A stretch of DNA of 64,000 nucleotides from JBEGHD01 sp049334165 (GTDB taxonomy: Bacteria > Bacteroidota > Bacteroidia > Flavobacteriales_D > Sanyastnellaceae), in assembly GCA_049334165.1 (NCBI GenBank), contig JBEGHD010000001.1; one strand, written 5' to 3'. Under the pieces are notes generated by a model. The model worked only from the letters and a program-made list of their open reading frames with translations. It had not been told where the DNA came from and did not search any database. Both the position numbers and the translations under genes were made by a program. Shown piece after piece: positions 18,552 through 26,726 of this stretch (within the stretch, counting starts at the first letter, position 1; each line of letters begins with the position of its first letter).

Positions 18552-18679
18552 TCGACCTTAACGGTGTCGCACCTTTGCGTGCTTGGCGCCTTCGCGAGAT
18601 AATACCATAATGTCGTCCCTTTGGGACTTTGCTGAAACAACGCGTCAATTGGCTACCAAAATGCCGCTCCTCTGGAGCT
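18552..18679. repeat. degenerate intergenic repeat with two matching hairpins
   Basis: The stretch has a tract around 18572-18600 (CACCTTTGCGTGCTTGGCG...) and then two small hairpins of the same design: GTCCC-TTT-GGGAC at 18615-18627 and GCTCC-TCT-GGAGC at 18666-18678. Both have five-base stems and three-base loops and share flanks of the form ATG-x-CG before and TT after. The stems differ in sequence but keep pairing. The second ends one base before the trpS stop codon. Confidence 0.5.
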
Positions 18680-19672
18680 TCATCCTCCAAAACCACCTTC
18701 CAGATACCCAACTTTAACCCTCACTCTGTCGAGGACTTTTCTGGCTGTTTCACGGGCTTTTTGTGCTCCGTGCTGCAGATGCAAATCGATTTCTTCGGGG
18801 TGCGACATGTACTCATTAAAGCTCTCTCGTTCCTCGTGGAAATTGTCAACAATCGCTCCGAGTAAATCCTTTTTGGCGTGGCCCCAGCCGTAGCCACCAG
18901 CCCGGAGTTTGCTGGCCATTTCTTCTACCTGCTCTTCTGTGGCAACGAGTTTGTAAATCTGGTAAACAGCCGATGAGTCCGGATCCTTTGGCTCTTCCAA
19001 CGGTGTCGCATCGGTAACGATCTGCTTATTAATCACCTTTTTCAGCTCCTTTTCACTGGCAAAAATGTTAAGGGTGTTTCCGCGCGATTTGCTCATTTTA
19101 TGACCGTCTGTGCCGGGAACGTACATCGTTTCTTCTCTGAGCATTTCCTTTGGAAGCACGAGCGTTTCACCCATTTTGTGGTTAAATCGTGAAGCGACAT
19201 CCCGAGTCATTTCCAGGTGTTGGAGTTGGTCTTTTCCCACAGGCACCAGGTCGGCATCATACAAAAGAATATCCGCGGCCATCAGCATCGGGTAGGTGAA
19301 AAGTCCTGCATTCACATCCTCCAGTCTGTCCTGCTTGTCTTTGAAAGAATGCGCGAGTGTCAGCCGCTGGTAGGGGAAAAAGCAGCTCAGGTACCACGAG
19401 AGCTCAGCCGTTTCGGGAACATCGCTCTGACGGTAAAACACGGTTTTGTTTGTGTCCAGTCCAAAAGCCAACCAGGCAGCAGCCACGGCATAGGTGTTTC
19501 TTCTCAGCTCACTGCCATCTTTAATTTGCGTGAGCGAGTGCATGTCGGCAATAAAAAGAAACGACTCATTCGACTGGTCGTTGGCCATTTTGATTGCCGG
19601 TCTGATCGCCCCCAAAATATTTCCGAGGTGCGGTGTTCCTGTACTTTGAATTCCTGTGAGTATCCGTGCCAT
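18680..19672 (-). CDS. trpS: tryptophan--tRNA ligase
   Basis: TrpRS charges tRNA-Trp. The 330-residue protein has the class I signatures: the HIGH equivalent TPHLGN near residue 13 and KMSKS (GHKMSKSRGNTLN) near 193, with the LMAADILLYDADLVPVGKDQ region between. The start at 19672 (MARILTGIQSTG) is preferred over an in-frame ATG at 19705, because an exact -7 promoter element overlaps that upstream codon and known TrpRS proteins begin here. It is monocistronic. Confidence 0.95.
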   Translation of the reverse strand: MARILTGIQSTGTPHLGNILGAIRPAIKMANDQSNESFLFIADMHSLTQIKDGSELRRNTYAVAAAWLAFGLDTNKTVFYRQSDVPETAELSWYLSCFFPYQRLTLAHSFKDKQDRLEDVNAGLFTYPMLMAADILLYDADLVPVGKDQLQHLEMTRDVASRFNHKMGETLVLPKEMLREETMYVPGTDGHKMSKSRGNTLNIFASEKELKKVINKQIVTDATPLEEPKDPDSSAVYQIYKLVATEEQVEEMASKLRAGGYGWGHAKKDLLGAIVDNFHEERESFNEYMSHPEEIDLHLQHGAQKARETARKVLDRVRVKVGYLEGGFGG

Positions 19673-19702
19673 CGTGCTGTTTTGTTTTTTTGACTTCGCC
19701 TT

Positions 19703-19710
19703 CAAAAGTA
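19703..19710 (-). promoter_or_regulatory. -7 element for trpS, fixes the start codon
   Basis: On the minus strand this reads TACTTTTG, an exact TAnnTTTG match, 30 bases before the ATG at 19672. It overlaps the alternative start at 19705, which therefore cannot be translated from this promoter. Confidence 0.5.
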
Positions 19711-19787
19711 GAAAAACCGAATGTGATTTAAATACCGATCGGCCTTCGCTGTAGTTTTTATTTTAGCTTTACTTTCCCCGCGTTGTC

Positions 19788-20555
19788 GTGAAGCTTCTCA
19801 GAGTCATCATATCGCCATTTTTCCTGATCTACAAACTGTGGATTGGCCTGTGGTTTTGGCTTACTCTGCTGCTGCTTTACCCTTTTTTCAGAATTCTTAT
19901 TTCTCGTAAAAAATGGTTTCCGAAAGTCTTTTGGCTCAAGCGGTTTTGGTCCAAAATGCTGCAGGTGATTTTCTTTTGTCCGGTGAAGTCGCGATTCAAA
20001 GCCGAACTTCCCGAGCCGCCCTACATCATCTGCTCGAACCACAGCAGCTACCTTGACACGGTTTTTTTCTTCAGCGTTTTCAGCGACTACTTTTTGTTTA
20101 TCGGCAAAGGTGAATTGCTGAAGTGGCCGCTTTTCAGGTTGTTCTTTAGGCGGATGGACATTCCCGTGAATCGCGAAAACTTTCGTCACGCCTACGGTGC
20201 TTTGCAAAAAGCCTATGAAGCGCTGGATGAAGGAAGTTGCGTGGCGGTATATCCAGAGGGAACGATTCCGCTGGACGCCCCGCGGATGCAGGCGTTTAAG
20301 AAAGGAGCTTTCAAAATGGCCATCGACAAGCAAGTGCCGATTGTGCCAATTACCTGGCAGCAGAACTACAAAATTTTGGGTGAGCCGACCAGACTCTTTA
20401 GCCGATCGCATCCGGCTCTGGTGAAGGCCGTGGTTCACAAGCCAATCGAAACCAAAGGGTTGGCCGAAAAGGATTTGAATGATTTACGAAGAAGAGTTTT
20501 TCAAACAATTGATTCGGCTTTACCCGAGAAGTTTCAAAAAACTTCTCGAAAATAA
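19788..20555 (+). CDS. 1-acyl-sn-glycerol-3-phosphate acyltransferase (PlsC family)
   Basis: This enzyme type moves an acyl chain to lysophosphatidic acid in phospholipid synthesis at the inner membrane. The 255-residue protein has a hydrophobic N-terminal anchor (residues 5-38) and the catalytic NHSSYLD motif (H-x4-D) near residue 84, then FRRMDIPVNR and the YPEGTIP motif that binds glycerol phosphate. The start is GTG at 19788; no ATG fits. A lysolipid acyltransferase of related type is also possible. It is followed by a good terminator. Confidence 0.88.
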   Translation: MKLLRVIISPFFLIYKLWIGLWFWLTLLLLYPFFRILISRKKWFPKVFWLKRFWSKMLQVIFFCPVKSRFKAELPEPPYIICSNHSSYLDTVFFFSVFSDYFLFIGKGELLKWPLFRLFFRRMDIPVNRENFRHAYGALQKAYEALDEGSCVAVYPEGTIPLDAPRMQAFKKGAFKMAIDKQVPIVPITWQQNYKILGEPTRLFSRSHPALVKAVVHKPIETKGLAEKDLNDLRRRVFQTIDSALPEKFQKTSRK

Positions 20556-20670
20556 ATTCCTGCGAACAATCCCCACTGTCTGCGAGTTAATCAACCACTG
20601 TAATGCGTCAACTGGCGCATATATGGTTAAATCGTTGATCAAATCAATATCGATGCGAGAGCATCAGAAA

Positions 20671-20699
20671 AGGCAGGCGTAAACGGCTTGCCTTTTTTT
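20671..20699 (+). terminator. intrinsic terminator after the acyltransferase gene
   Basis: AGGCAGGC pairs with GCTTGCCT (eight pairs, one G-T) around a short loop, followed by seven T. It lies about 115 bases past the acyltransferase stop codon. Confidence 0.75.
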
Positions 20700-20808
20700 G
20701 TTTTTAGGGTAGATGAGGTTTTAGCTGTATGCATTTTTGACCGGAACTAAAACTTTTAGCGAGTGATGATTTAGCTATCTTTTCATCGTAAACTAAATAC
20801 TTGACATC

Positions 20809-21774
20809 ATGAAAACCTCTACCCTGCTGTTTTCCTTTCTTTTTCTCGTATCGTATTTTTGTCAATCCCAAAGTGAGTGGGCGCCAGTTGGAGCTCAGTG
20901 GCACTACGAAAGCAAGTTCGTGAGCTTTTCCAACGGTGATGAATATTACGCTCCTATGCTTTTTACAGTCACAGCCGACACAACTGTAAATGGACAAACT
21001 TGCAGCAAGGTTGTGCAAACCCTTGGGGATTGTTGCTCTAACCTTTCGTCAGCAAATCTGGAAACGGATGAAGGGCTCACCTTTCTCACCTACGCTGAAA
21101 ATGACTCGATTTACTTCTACGATTATCACAATGAATCATTCAAGTTGGTAATGGACCTCGGGATGCAAGTTGGTGATACACTGACCTACACCTTATTTTC
21201 GACAATTGGAGGCGAGAATCCTTACGAGGTCGAAGCTGAACTGATAGTGCTCGATGAAGGAGAGGTTATGGTCAACGGAAATGAACTTAGACAACTCACA
21301 GTTTCAGCACCAACCTTCACAGGTGTAGAATCAATCACTTTCACAGAAACGTTGGGTTTTAGCCACTTTTTCCTGGTCATCCCAGAAGTGTTATCCGGTT
21401 TTTGTGATGGGGAATACCCAAACCGATTGCGTTGCTACAACTCTCCAAACTTTGGAATGTATGAGGCTGTGGAATACGAGTGCGACACATCCTTTGTGAT
21501 CACCGACATCTCTGAAATTGACTCTCCCAGAATTAGCGTTTATCCGAATCCGGCTGATGAATCGATTAGTTTAGAGATCGAAAACTTACCTACCGGAGAT
21601 CAACTAGATGTGTCAATTCTGGACCTTCAGGGAAGAGAGGTGAAATCCGCAACACTCAGGCAAAACCAAAACTCTCTTTCGATCGACAGTTCGGACTTGC
21701 CCAATGGAACTTACTTTTTGAGTTTGAAAACCGGAGCTATTGAAAGGACTCAGAAAATCATTGTTCAACACTAA
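20809..21774 (+). CDS. secreted T9SS cargo protein, unknown function (paralogue 1)
   Basis: This 321-residue protein has a signal peptide (residues 1-22) and, at its C-terminus (about 240-321), a type A T9SS sorting domain: ISVYPNPADE start, LDLQGREVKS middle and an LPNGTYFLSLKTG...KIIVQH end. It should be exported by Sec, cross the outer membrane by T9SS and be attached or released at the surface. The central region is beta-rich with an early GAQWHYES motif and several cysteines; it matches no family I can name. The next gene, 12 bases on, has the same layout. Confidence 0.8.
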   Translation: MKTSTLLFSFLFLVSYFCQSQSEWAPVGAQWHYESKFVSFSNGDEYYAPMLFTVTADTTVNGQTCSKVVQTLGDCCSNLSSANLETDEGLTFLTYAENDSIYFYDYHNESFKLVMDLGMQVGDTLTYTLFSTIGGENPYEVEAELIVLDEGEVMVNGNELRQLTVSAPTFTGVESITFTETLGFSHFFLVIPEVLSGFCDGEYPNRLRCYNSPNFGMYEAVEYECDTSFVITDISEIDSPRISVYPNPADESISLEIENLPTGDQLDVSILDLQGREVKSATLRQNQNSLSIDSSDLPNGTYFLSLKTGAIERTQKIIVQH

Positions 21775-21786
21775 ACTTTACTAGCT

Positions 21787-22710
21787 ATGAGACTATTTTT
21801 TACTTTGCTCATTTCACTTCTCGCGCTCAACGCCTCATCACAAGATTTTTGGGAGGTACCACCCGAGGGCTCTGTTTACACTTACTACGAGACATTTTGG
21901 GGTCAGGATGCTCCTCCGCTGCATTACACCTGGGAAGGAACTGTTACTGCAGACGGACACACCTGGCGTGAGCTTTTCGCTCCTTATTCGCCAAATGATA
22001 CAGACGGTCCGACTCATCTGATCAGAGCTCAGGACGGAATTTGGTTCCTTAAAACTCCGGAATGGAGCAGTTCAGAACTAGCTGAGTATCCTCTTTACGA
22101 CTGGAATGCAGAAGAAGGAGATACCATCATGTCAGCTTCACTTGATCAATTGGACCTTGGCATCGTGCGTCTTAAAGTTGACAGTATCCACCTTCAGACC
22201 TTCCTGGATGGATCCGAAAGGAAAGTCTTTCACCTCTCTAATATTGATTTTGATGTGAATCAAGAGATAATGTGGATCGAGGGAATTGGAATGATAAATG
22301 ACCATTTTCAAAACGCAGCGGGAACGTCAATAGCAGATGCCGGGTCCAGATTAATTTGTGCTCATTTTGATTTGATGTGGGTCTATGAAGCAGAGTTTTC
22401 TGAGAACATACCGAAGTACAATGAATGTGATTGGGTACCTATTTCTGTGGATGAAAAGAATCAGACTACTTTCTCTATTCATCCCAACCCAGCCGATCAA
22501 AGCATCCACCTCGACTTTGAAAACCCGCAAAAAACAGAATCGCTGCAAATCTCGATTTTCGACCTGCAGGGACGCGAAGTCAAAAGTGTCCAAATCACCA
22601 CTGTGGGTGAAGCTGAAATTTCTGTAGATGAAATCCCAAACGGTGTTTACCTTCTCAAACTCTCAGGTGATCAATTTTCTCACACGCAAAGATTGGTGGT
22701 GAGGCATTAA
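21787..22710 (+). CDS. secreted T9SS cargo protein, unknown function (paralogue 2)
   Basis: The 307-residue protein has a signal peptide (residues 1-19, ending ASSQ), a beta-rich body with several Trp residues, and a type A T9SS sorting domain (FSIHPNPADQ, FDLQGREVKS, IPNGVYLLKLSG). Its sorting domain and general plan resemble the gene 12 bases upstream, so the two probably arose by duplication and are cotranscribed, but the bodies have diverged strongly. No enzymatic motif is visible. Confidence 0.8.
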   Translation: MRLFFTLLISLLALNASSQDFWEVPPEGSVYTYYETFWGQDAPPLHYTWEGTVTADGHTWRELFAPYSPNDTDGPTHLIRAQDGIWFLKTPEWSSSELAEYPLYDWNAEEGDTIMSASLDQLDLGIVRLKVDSIHLQTFLDGSERKVFHLSNIDFDVNQEIMWIEGIGMINDHFQNAAGTSIADAGSRLICAHFDLMWVYEAEFSENIPKYNECDWVPISVDEKNQTTFSIHPNPADQSIHLDFENPQKTESLQISIFDLQGREVKSVQITTVGEAEISVDEIPNGVYLLKLSGDQFSHTQRLVVRH

Positions 22711-22793
22711 GAAACGGGCCTTGAGATTTGTCTTAATGATCTAAATCTGGGTGTCATTTTACCAGTAGATGTGATTGTTGTTTTTGCTTTTTT

Positions 22794-22970
22794 CCTTGAT
22801 GAAAAAAGAAAGAAAAAAATCAAGGCTGTGACCTCTACTCAAAATTTTGCTTCATCTCAACTAACTTCGACCGAGTGATCCTGTCGGCTTCTCGGTCTGC
22901 GTAAGTTTCGATTTTGAAAAATTTTTGCGCGAGCTCAAGGCCGGTCCCCAATCATGCTGCGGCCTTTGAG
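22794..22970. repeat. intergenic region with three consecutive hairpins
   Basis: The 308-base gap between the T9SS gene and convergent lysS has three stem-loops: CCTTGAT/ATCAAGG (22794-22800 with 22819-22825, A-rich 18-base loop), GACCGAG/CTCGGTC (22869-22875 with 22891-22897, 15-base loop) and CTCAAGGCCG/CGGCCTTTGAG (22934-22943 with 22960-22970, one bulge, 16-base loop). None is followed by a T run, so they are not ordinary terminators. No open frame of note is present. Confidence 0.5.
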
Positions 22971-23018
22971 TGAACTTGATCAACCTATGAGCTCACAAAA
23001 CGCAAGGAGGAATAAAGG

Positions 23019-24734
23019 CTAGTCCTCTCCAACCCATTCTTTCACATCCTCTAGCTGAACGGCCGGGATGTCGAGTTTGTTCTTTTTGCGGAAGCCGTTG
23101 AGCTTTTGGTGGATTGCTGTCGCTTTGGTTTTCTTCAATTCGCCAACAGTATCAAATCCGGCATCAACCATGTGCTCTGCCCACTCACCTGGAACACCAA
23201 TTTTCTCAAAATCAGCCGGTGTGGCTGCCTGCTCAAATTTTTCCGGACGCATCTGAGGGAAAAACAGCACTTCCTGAATAGACTCATTATCGGTCAAAAG
23301 CATTACCAGTCGGTCGATCCCGATTCCCATTCCACTTGTTGGCGGCATTCCGTACTCGAGTGCACGCAAGAAATCCTGGTCGATAAACATCGCCTCGTCA
23401 TCGCCTTTTTCAGAGAGCTTTAGCTGCTCCTCAAATCGCTCGCGCTGATCGATCGGATCGTTCAACTCAGAGTAGGCGTTGGCCACTTCTTTCCCGTTTA
23501 CCATCAGCTCAAATCGCTCCGTAAACTCGGGGTTGTCGCGGTGCGTTTTACACAGCGGAGACATTTCTTTTGGGTAGTCGGTGATGAAAGTCGGCTCGAT
23601 GTAGTTCGGCTCGCATTTCTCGCCAAAAATCTCATCGATCAACTTTCCTTTACCCATGCTCGGGTCGTGCTCAATTTTTAGCTTGTCGCAAGCCTGGCGG
23701 AGCTCATCTTCGCTGATACCGGCAATGTCAACTCCTGTGTGTTCGAGAATCGAATCGCGCATGGTCACGCGCTGAAATGGCGCCTGGAAATTTATTTCTT
23801 TGTTACCGAGCTTCACTGTTGTGGTGCCGTGCAATTCGGTGCAAACGCGCTCCAGCATCTCCTCAGTGAAGTTCATCATCCACTTGTAGTCTTTGTAGGC
23901 TACGTAGATCTCCATTACTGTAAACTCCGGGTTATGGGTTTTGTCCATTCCCTCGTTTCGGAAGTCTTTGCTGAATTCATAAACGCCTTCAAAACCGCCA
24001 ACAATCAGTCGCTTGAGGTAGAGCTCATTGGCGATTCGGAGATAGAGCGGAATGTCGAGTGCGTTGTGGTGAGTCACAAATGGACGCGCTGCAGCTCCCC
24101 CTGGGATTGGCTGCAGGATGGGCGTTTCCACTTCGAAGTATCCTTTTTCGTTGAAGAAATTGCGCATCGTGTTCATCACCTTTGTGCGGGCAATGAAAGT
24201 TTCCTTCACTTTGTCGTTTACCACTAGATCAACATAGCGCATGCGGTGACGAAGCTCCGGATCCGTGAACGAGTCGTAGCGCTTTCCTTCAGCATCTTTT
24301 TTCACAACCGGCAGTGGGCGCAGCGTTTTGCTAAGCACGGTAAGTTCGGTGACTTTCACTGAAATTTCCCCAACCTGAGTTTTGAAGAGCTCGCCCTTTA
24401 CTCCGATAAAATCACCGTAGTCGAGCAGTTTTTTGAAAACCGTGTTGTACATGGTTTTGTCCTCTCCGGGGCACAGCTCATCGCGGTTCACGTAAATCTG
24501 CACGCGACCCGAAGCGTCCATCAACTCGGCAAAAGACGCCTTTCCCATTATCCTGCGGTTCATCAACCTTCCGGCAAGTACCACTTCCTTTCCTTCTTCG
24601 TACTTTTCCTTGACTTCGGCAGCTTTGGCAGATGTTTCAAACTCGGCAGCCGGGTAAGGATCGATACCCAAATCGCGAAGCTGCTTCAGCGCCTCGCGTC
24701 TCATGCGTTCCTGATCAGAAAGGGAAAGACTCAT
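23019..24734 (-). CDS. lysS: lysine--tRNA ligase, class II
   Basis: LysRS charges tRNA-Lys. The 571-residue protein has the N-terminal OB-fold anticodon-binding domain (residues about 50-155), class II motif 1 (FFNEKGYFEVETPIL), motif 2 (FRNEGMDKTHNPEFTVME) and motif 3 (GMGIGIDRLVMLL near 480). After the catalytic core comes an extra domain of about 65 residues (VDAGFDTVGELKKTKATAI... to the end) that looks like a helix-hairpin-helix; E. coli LysRS (about 505 residues) lacks it. It is monocistronic and diverges from the isomerase gene. Confidence 0.96.
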   Translation of the reverse strand: MSLSLSDQERMRREALKQLRDLGIDPYPAAEFETSAKAAEVKEKYEEGKEVVLAGRLMNRRIMGKASFAELMDASGRVQIYVNRDELCPGEDKTMYNTVFKKLLDYGDFIGVKGELFKTQVGEISVKVTELTVLSKTLRPLPVVKKDAEGKRYDSFTDPELRHRMRYVDLVVNDKVKETFIARTKVMNTMRNFFNEKGYFEVETPILQPIPGGAAARPFVTHHNALDIPLYLRIANELYLKRLIVGGFEGVYEFSKDFRNEGMDKTHNPEFTVMEIYVAYKDYKWMMNFTEEMLERVCTELHGTTTVKLGNKEINFQAPFQRVTMRDSILEHTGVDIAGISEDELRQACDKLKIEHDPSMGKGKLIDEIFGEKCEPNYIEPTFITDYPKEMSPLCKTHRDNPEFTERFELMVNGKEVANAYSELNDPIDQRERFEEQLKLSEKGDDEAMFIDQDFLRALEYGMPPTSGMGIGIDRLVMLLTDNESIQEVLFFPQMRPEKFEQAATPADFEKIGVPGEWAEHMVDAGFDTVGELKKTKATAIHQKLNGFRKKNKLDIPAVQLEDVKEWVGED

Positions 24735-24789
24735 AATTCTCTGTTTGTTAGCCGCATTAATCAGCGGCAGATTTTAAAAAATAAGGGTG

Positions 24790-24797
24790 CAAAGATA
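24790..24797 (-). promoter_or_regulatory. -7 element for lysS
   Basis: On the minus strand this reads TATCTTTG, an exact TAnnTTTG match, 55 bases before the lysS ATG. Confidence 0.45.
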
Positions 24798-24872
24798 TTA
24801 AATAGAGCGACCTGAAATAGCGATGTAAAATGATATCTTCACGGCCGAACGCACAAAAACAGAGAATAATTC

Positions 24873-24880
24873 TACTTTTG
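24873..24880 (+). promoter_or_regulatory. -7 element for the sugar-phosphate isomerase gene
   Basis: TACTTTTG, an exact TAnnTTTG match, 81 bases before the ATG at 24962. It faces away from the lysS promoter in the same intergenic region. Confidence 0.45.
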
Positions 24881-24961
24881 TGAGCGCGTGCGATTGGCGG
24901 CTTTGCCTGCCGAAGATCACACGGGAGCAAAACAATTTTCTAAAGCAAGTACTTTTCAGCG

Positions 24962-25945
24962 ATGAAGCAACTCATTGAGCAATTTCCAAAACATATTCAG
25001 CACGCCCTTGAAATTGGGCAAAAGGCGAACTTCAATACAGCCAAGAAGCAGGTGGAGAACGTTGTGATCACTGGTCTTGGTGGTTCGGGAATTGGCGGAA
25101 AAATCGTTTCTCAGCTCGTGAGCAAGGAAGCCAACGTGCCGATTTTGGTAAACAACGATTACACGCTTCCGGGATTTGTGAATGAGAAGTCGCTTGTGAT
25201 TGTGTCGAGCTACTCGGGGAATACCGAAGAGACGCTGACAGCCATGCGCACAGCCCTCGATCGCGGAGCGGAAGTGGCTTGCATTACTTCAGGTGGAGAA
25301 GTGCTCGAAATGGCCGGAAAAGAGAACCTCGATCACGTGGTGATTCCCGGTGGAAATCCTCCGCGAGCCATGTTTGGCTATTCAGCCGTGCAGCAGTTTT
25401 TCATCCTCAACGCCTACGGAGTGATTCCGTCCAACCACATCGATGAGCTCTCTGCAGCATCGGATTTGCTGACGACAAACAAAGAGGCGATTAAAGAAAA
25501 AGCAGGCGAAATCGTGAAGGCTTTTGACGGACGCACTCCAGTAATTTATATTGAGTCACACCTCGAGGGAGTGGCCGTTCGCTGGAGACAACAGCTCAAC
25601 GAAAACTCGAAGATACTCTGCTGGCATCACGTTTTCCCAGAAATGAACCACAACGAGCTCGTTGGCTGGAAAGGCGGCAGCAATCAGCTTTCAGTTTTGA
25701 TGCTTCGCACAAAGGATGATCAAAAGAGAAACGCATTCCGAATGGACGTTTGCAAACCGATTTTCGAAGGGAAGTGTGATCGCGTAAATGAACTTTGGGC
25801 CGAGGGAGAATCTGCCGTAGAGCGTGCTTTCTACCTGATTTACGTTGGCGACTGGGTTTCTCAACTCATGGCCGAAAAGCGCGAAGTTGATCCGGTAGAG
25901 ATTGAGGTAATCGAGTATCTAAAGGGCGAACTCTCCAAAGTCTAG
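24962..25945 (+). CDS. bifunctional phosphoglucose/phosphomannose isomerase-type SIS protein
   Basis: This 327-residue protein belongs to the PGI/PMI group of SIS-domain sugar isomerases, which interconvert fructose-6-phosphate with glucose- or mannose-6-phosphate. The first SIS domain has the phosphosugar loops GLGGSGIGGKIV (near residue 38) and SSYSGNTEETL (near 83); the C-terminal domain has the family's FPEMNHNELVGW motif near residue 222. Mannose-6-phosphate made here could feed the mannose-1-phosphate guanylyltransferase encoded at 42 kb; this link is inference. It is monocistronic, followed by two repeat copies. Confidence 0.87.
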   Translation: MKQLIEQFPKHIQHALEIGQKANFNTAKKQVENVVITGLGGSGIGGKIVSQLVSKEANVPILVNNDYTLPGFVNEKSLVIVSSYSGNTEETLTAMRTALDRGAEVACITSGGEVLEMAGKENLDHVVIPGGNPPRAMFGYSAVQQFFILNAYGVIPSNHIDELSAASDLLTTNKEAIKEKAGEIVKAFDGRTPVIYIESHLEGVAVRWRQQLNENSKILCWHHVFPEMNHNELVGWKGGSNQLSVLMLRTKDDQKRNAFRMDVCKPIFEGKCDRVNELWAEGESAVERAFYLIYVGDWVSQLMAEKREVDPVEIEVIEYLKGELSKV

Positions 25946-25953
25946 TCGGCCGA

Positions 25954-26078
25954 ATTTTAAAGCCCGCTGGCTGCGTTACTCGAACTTCAAAACATCCTCA
26001 CTTACAGTAGTAAGCTGCGGTGTTTTTCATTTCGAAAGCCTTGCCATCAAACTTTCTAATTCAGCCTTGGTTGAAAGG
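25954..26078 (+). repeat. structured intergenic element, copy 1
   Basis: About 125 bases that recur in copy 2 at 26145-26266. Shared blocks include CGCTGGCTGCGTTA, CTTCAA, CCTCA, CTGCGG, CGAAAGCCTT, CCATCAAAC and AGCCTTGG. The centre forms the hairpin CTTAC-AGTA-GTAAG (26000s), and in this copy AAAACA and TGTTTT can extend it. No coding potential is seen. Confidence 0.65.
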
Positions 26079-26144
26079 TTTCAATTTTCAATTGGATGTT
26101 ATTCTAGTGAATTTTGTTGTAGACAGGGAGTTCTAACCGGCTGT

Positions 26145-26266
26145 TAATAAAGCTCGCTGGCTGCGTTATAAGAGCTTCAACATTCCTCATTTACTAGCGT
26201 AAACTGCGGCATTATTCAGTCCGAAAGCCTTACCATCAAACCTTCTAACTTAGCCTTGGGTGAAGG
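26145..26266 (+). repeat. structured intergenic element, copy 2
   Basis: Second copy of the element at 25954, in direct orientation with about 65 bases between copies. The central hairpin is TTTAC-TAGC-GTAAA: the outer C-G pair of copy 1 has become T-A, a compensatory change, while the loop also differs. This supports a selected or recently selected RNA or DNA hairpin. Confidence 0.65.
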
Positions 26267-26382
26267 ATCTACAATTTCAATCTGTTTGTTTCTCGTTGAT
26301 GAAGCTGGTTGAAACTGAGGCGACACGCGAATGGAGTAGACTCGGAATTTGAGATTTGAAATTTGTTTTTTGGAGCTTGCGA

Positions 26383-26664
26383 CTATGCCTGCTGCTCAGC
26401 TTCTTCACCCTTCTTTCCCTTGGGTTTTTTCATGATGGCGTACATCACAAAAAAGTAGCCGAAAAGCACAACGATTGGTGCGAGTGTTATTCTGCGGAAG
26501 CTGAAAATTTCTTCGCTAAATTCTTCCGGATCCTTGCTGCCACCGCCACTCATGAGAATGAACCCAAGTACGATGATGCAAATAGCAATGATGAGCATAA
26601 TGTAGTTTTCGCGTCCAAAGGCGAATTCCTGCATCGGTTTTTTGGGTGACTTCTCGTTTTTCAT
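26383..26664 (-). CDS. DUF3098 family small membrane protein
   Basis: The 93-residue protein starts at ATG 26664 (MKNEKSPKKPMQEFAFGREN). It has a short basic N-terminus, then two transmembrane segments (about residues 22-40 and 60-78) and a lysine-rich end. The FAFGRENYIML motif and the FSFRRITLAPIVVLFGY segment are typical of DUF3098, a Bacteroidota family encoded just after ftsX. Its function is unknown; linkage suggests a role with the FtsX/division-envelope system. It lies 62 bases after ftsX and is probably cotranscribed. A longer in-frame extension back to 26790 overlaps ftsX and is not used. Confidence 0.82.
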   Translation of the reverse strand: MKNEKSPKKPMQEFAFGRENYIMLIIAICIIVLGFILMSGGGSKDPEEFSEEIFSFRRITLAPIVVLFGYFFVMYAIMKKPKGKKGEEAEQQA

Positions 26665-26726
26665 AATCGTTGGGTTGTCTCGAACAAAGATAAATTTTCT
26701 GTGGAATGCACAAGTCGCAGTTGAGC

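Noticed and set aside
19673..19705. Longer TrpS N-terminus from ATG 19705
   Set aside because: A -7 promoter element overlaps that codon, and the family starts at MARILTG.
22794..22825. Rho-independent terminator for the T9SS pair
   Set aside because: The stem is not followed by a T run on either strand.
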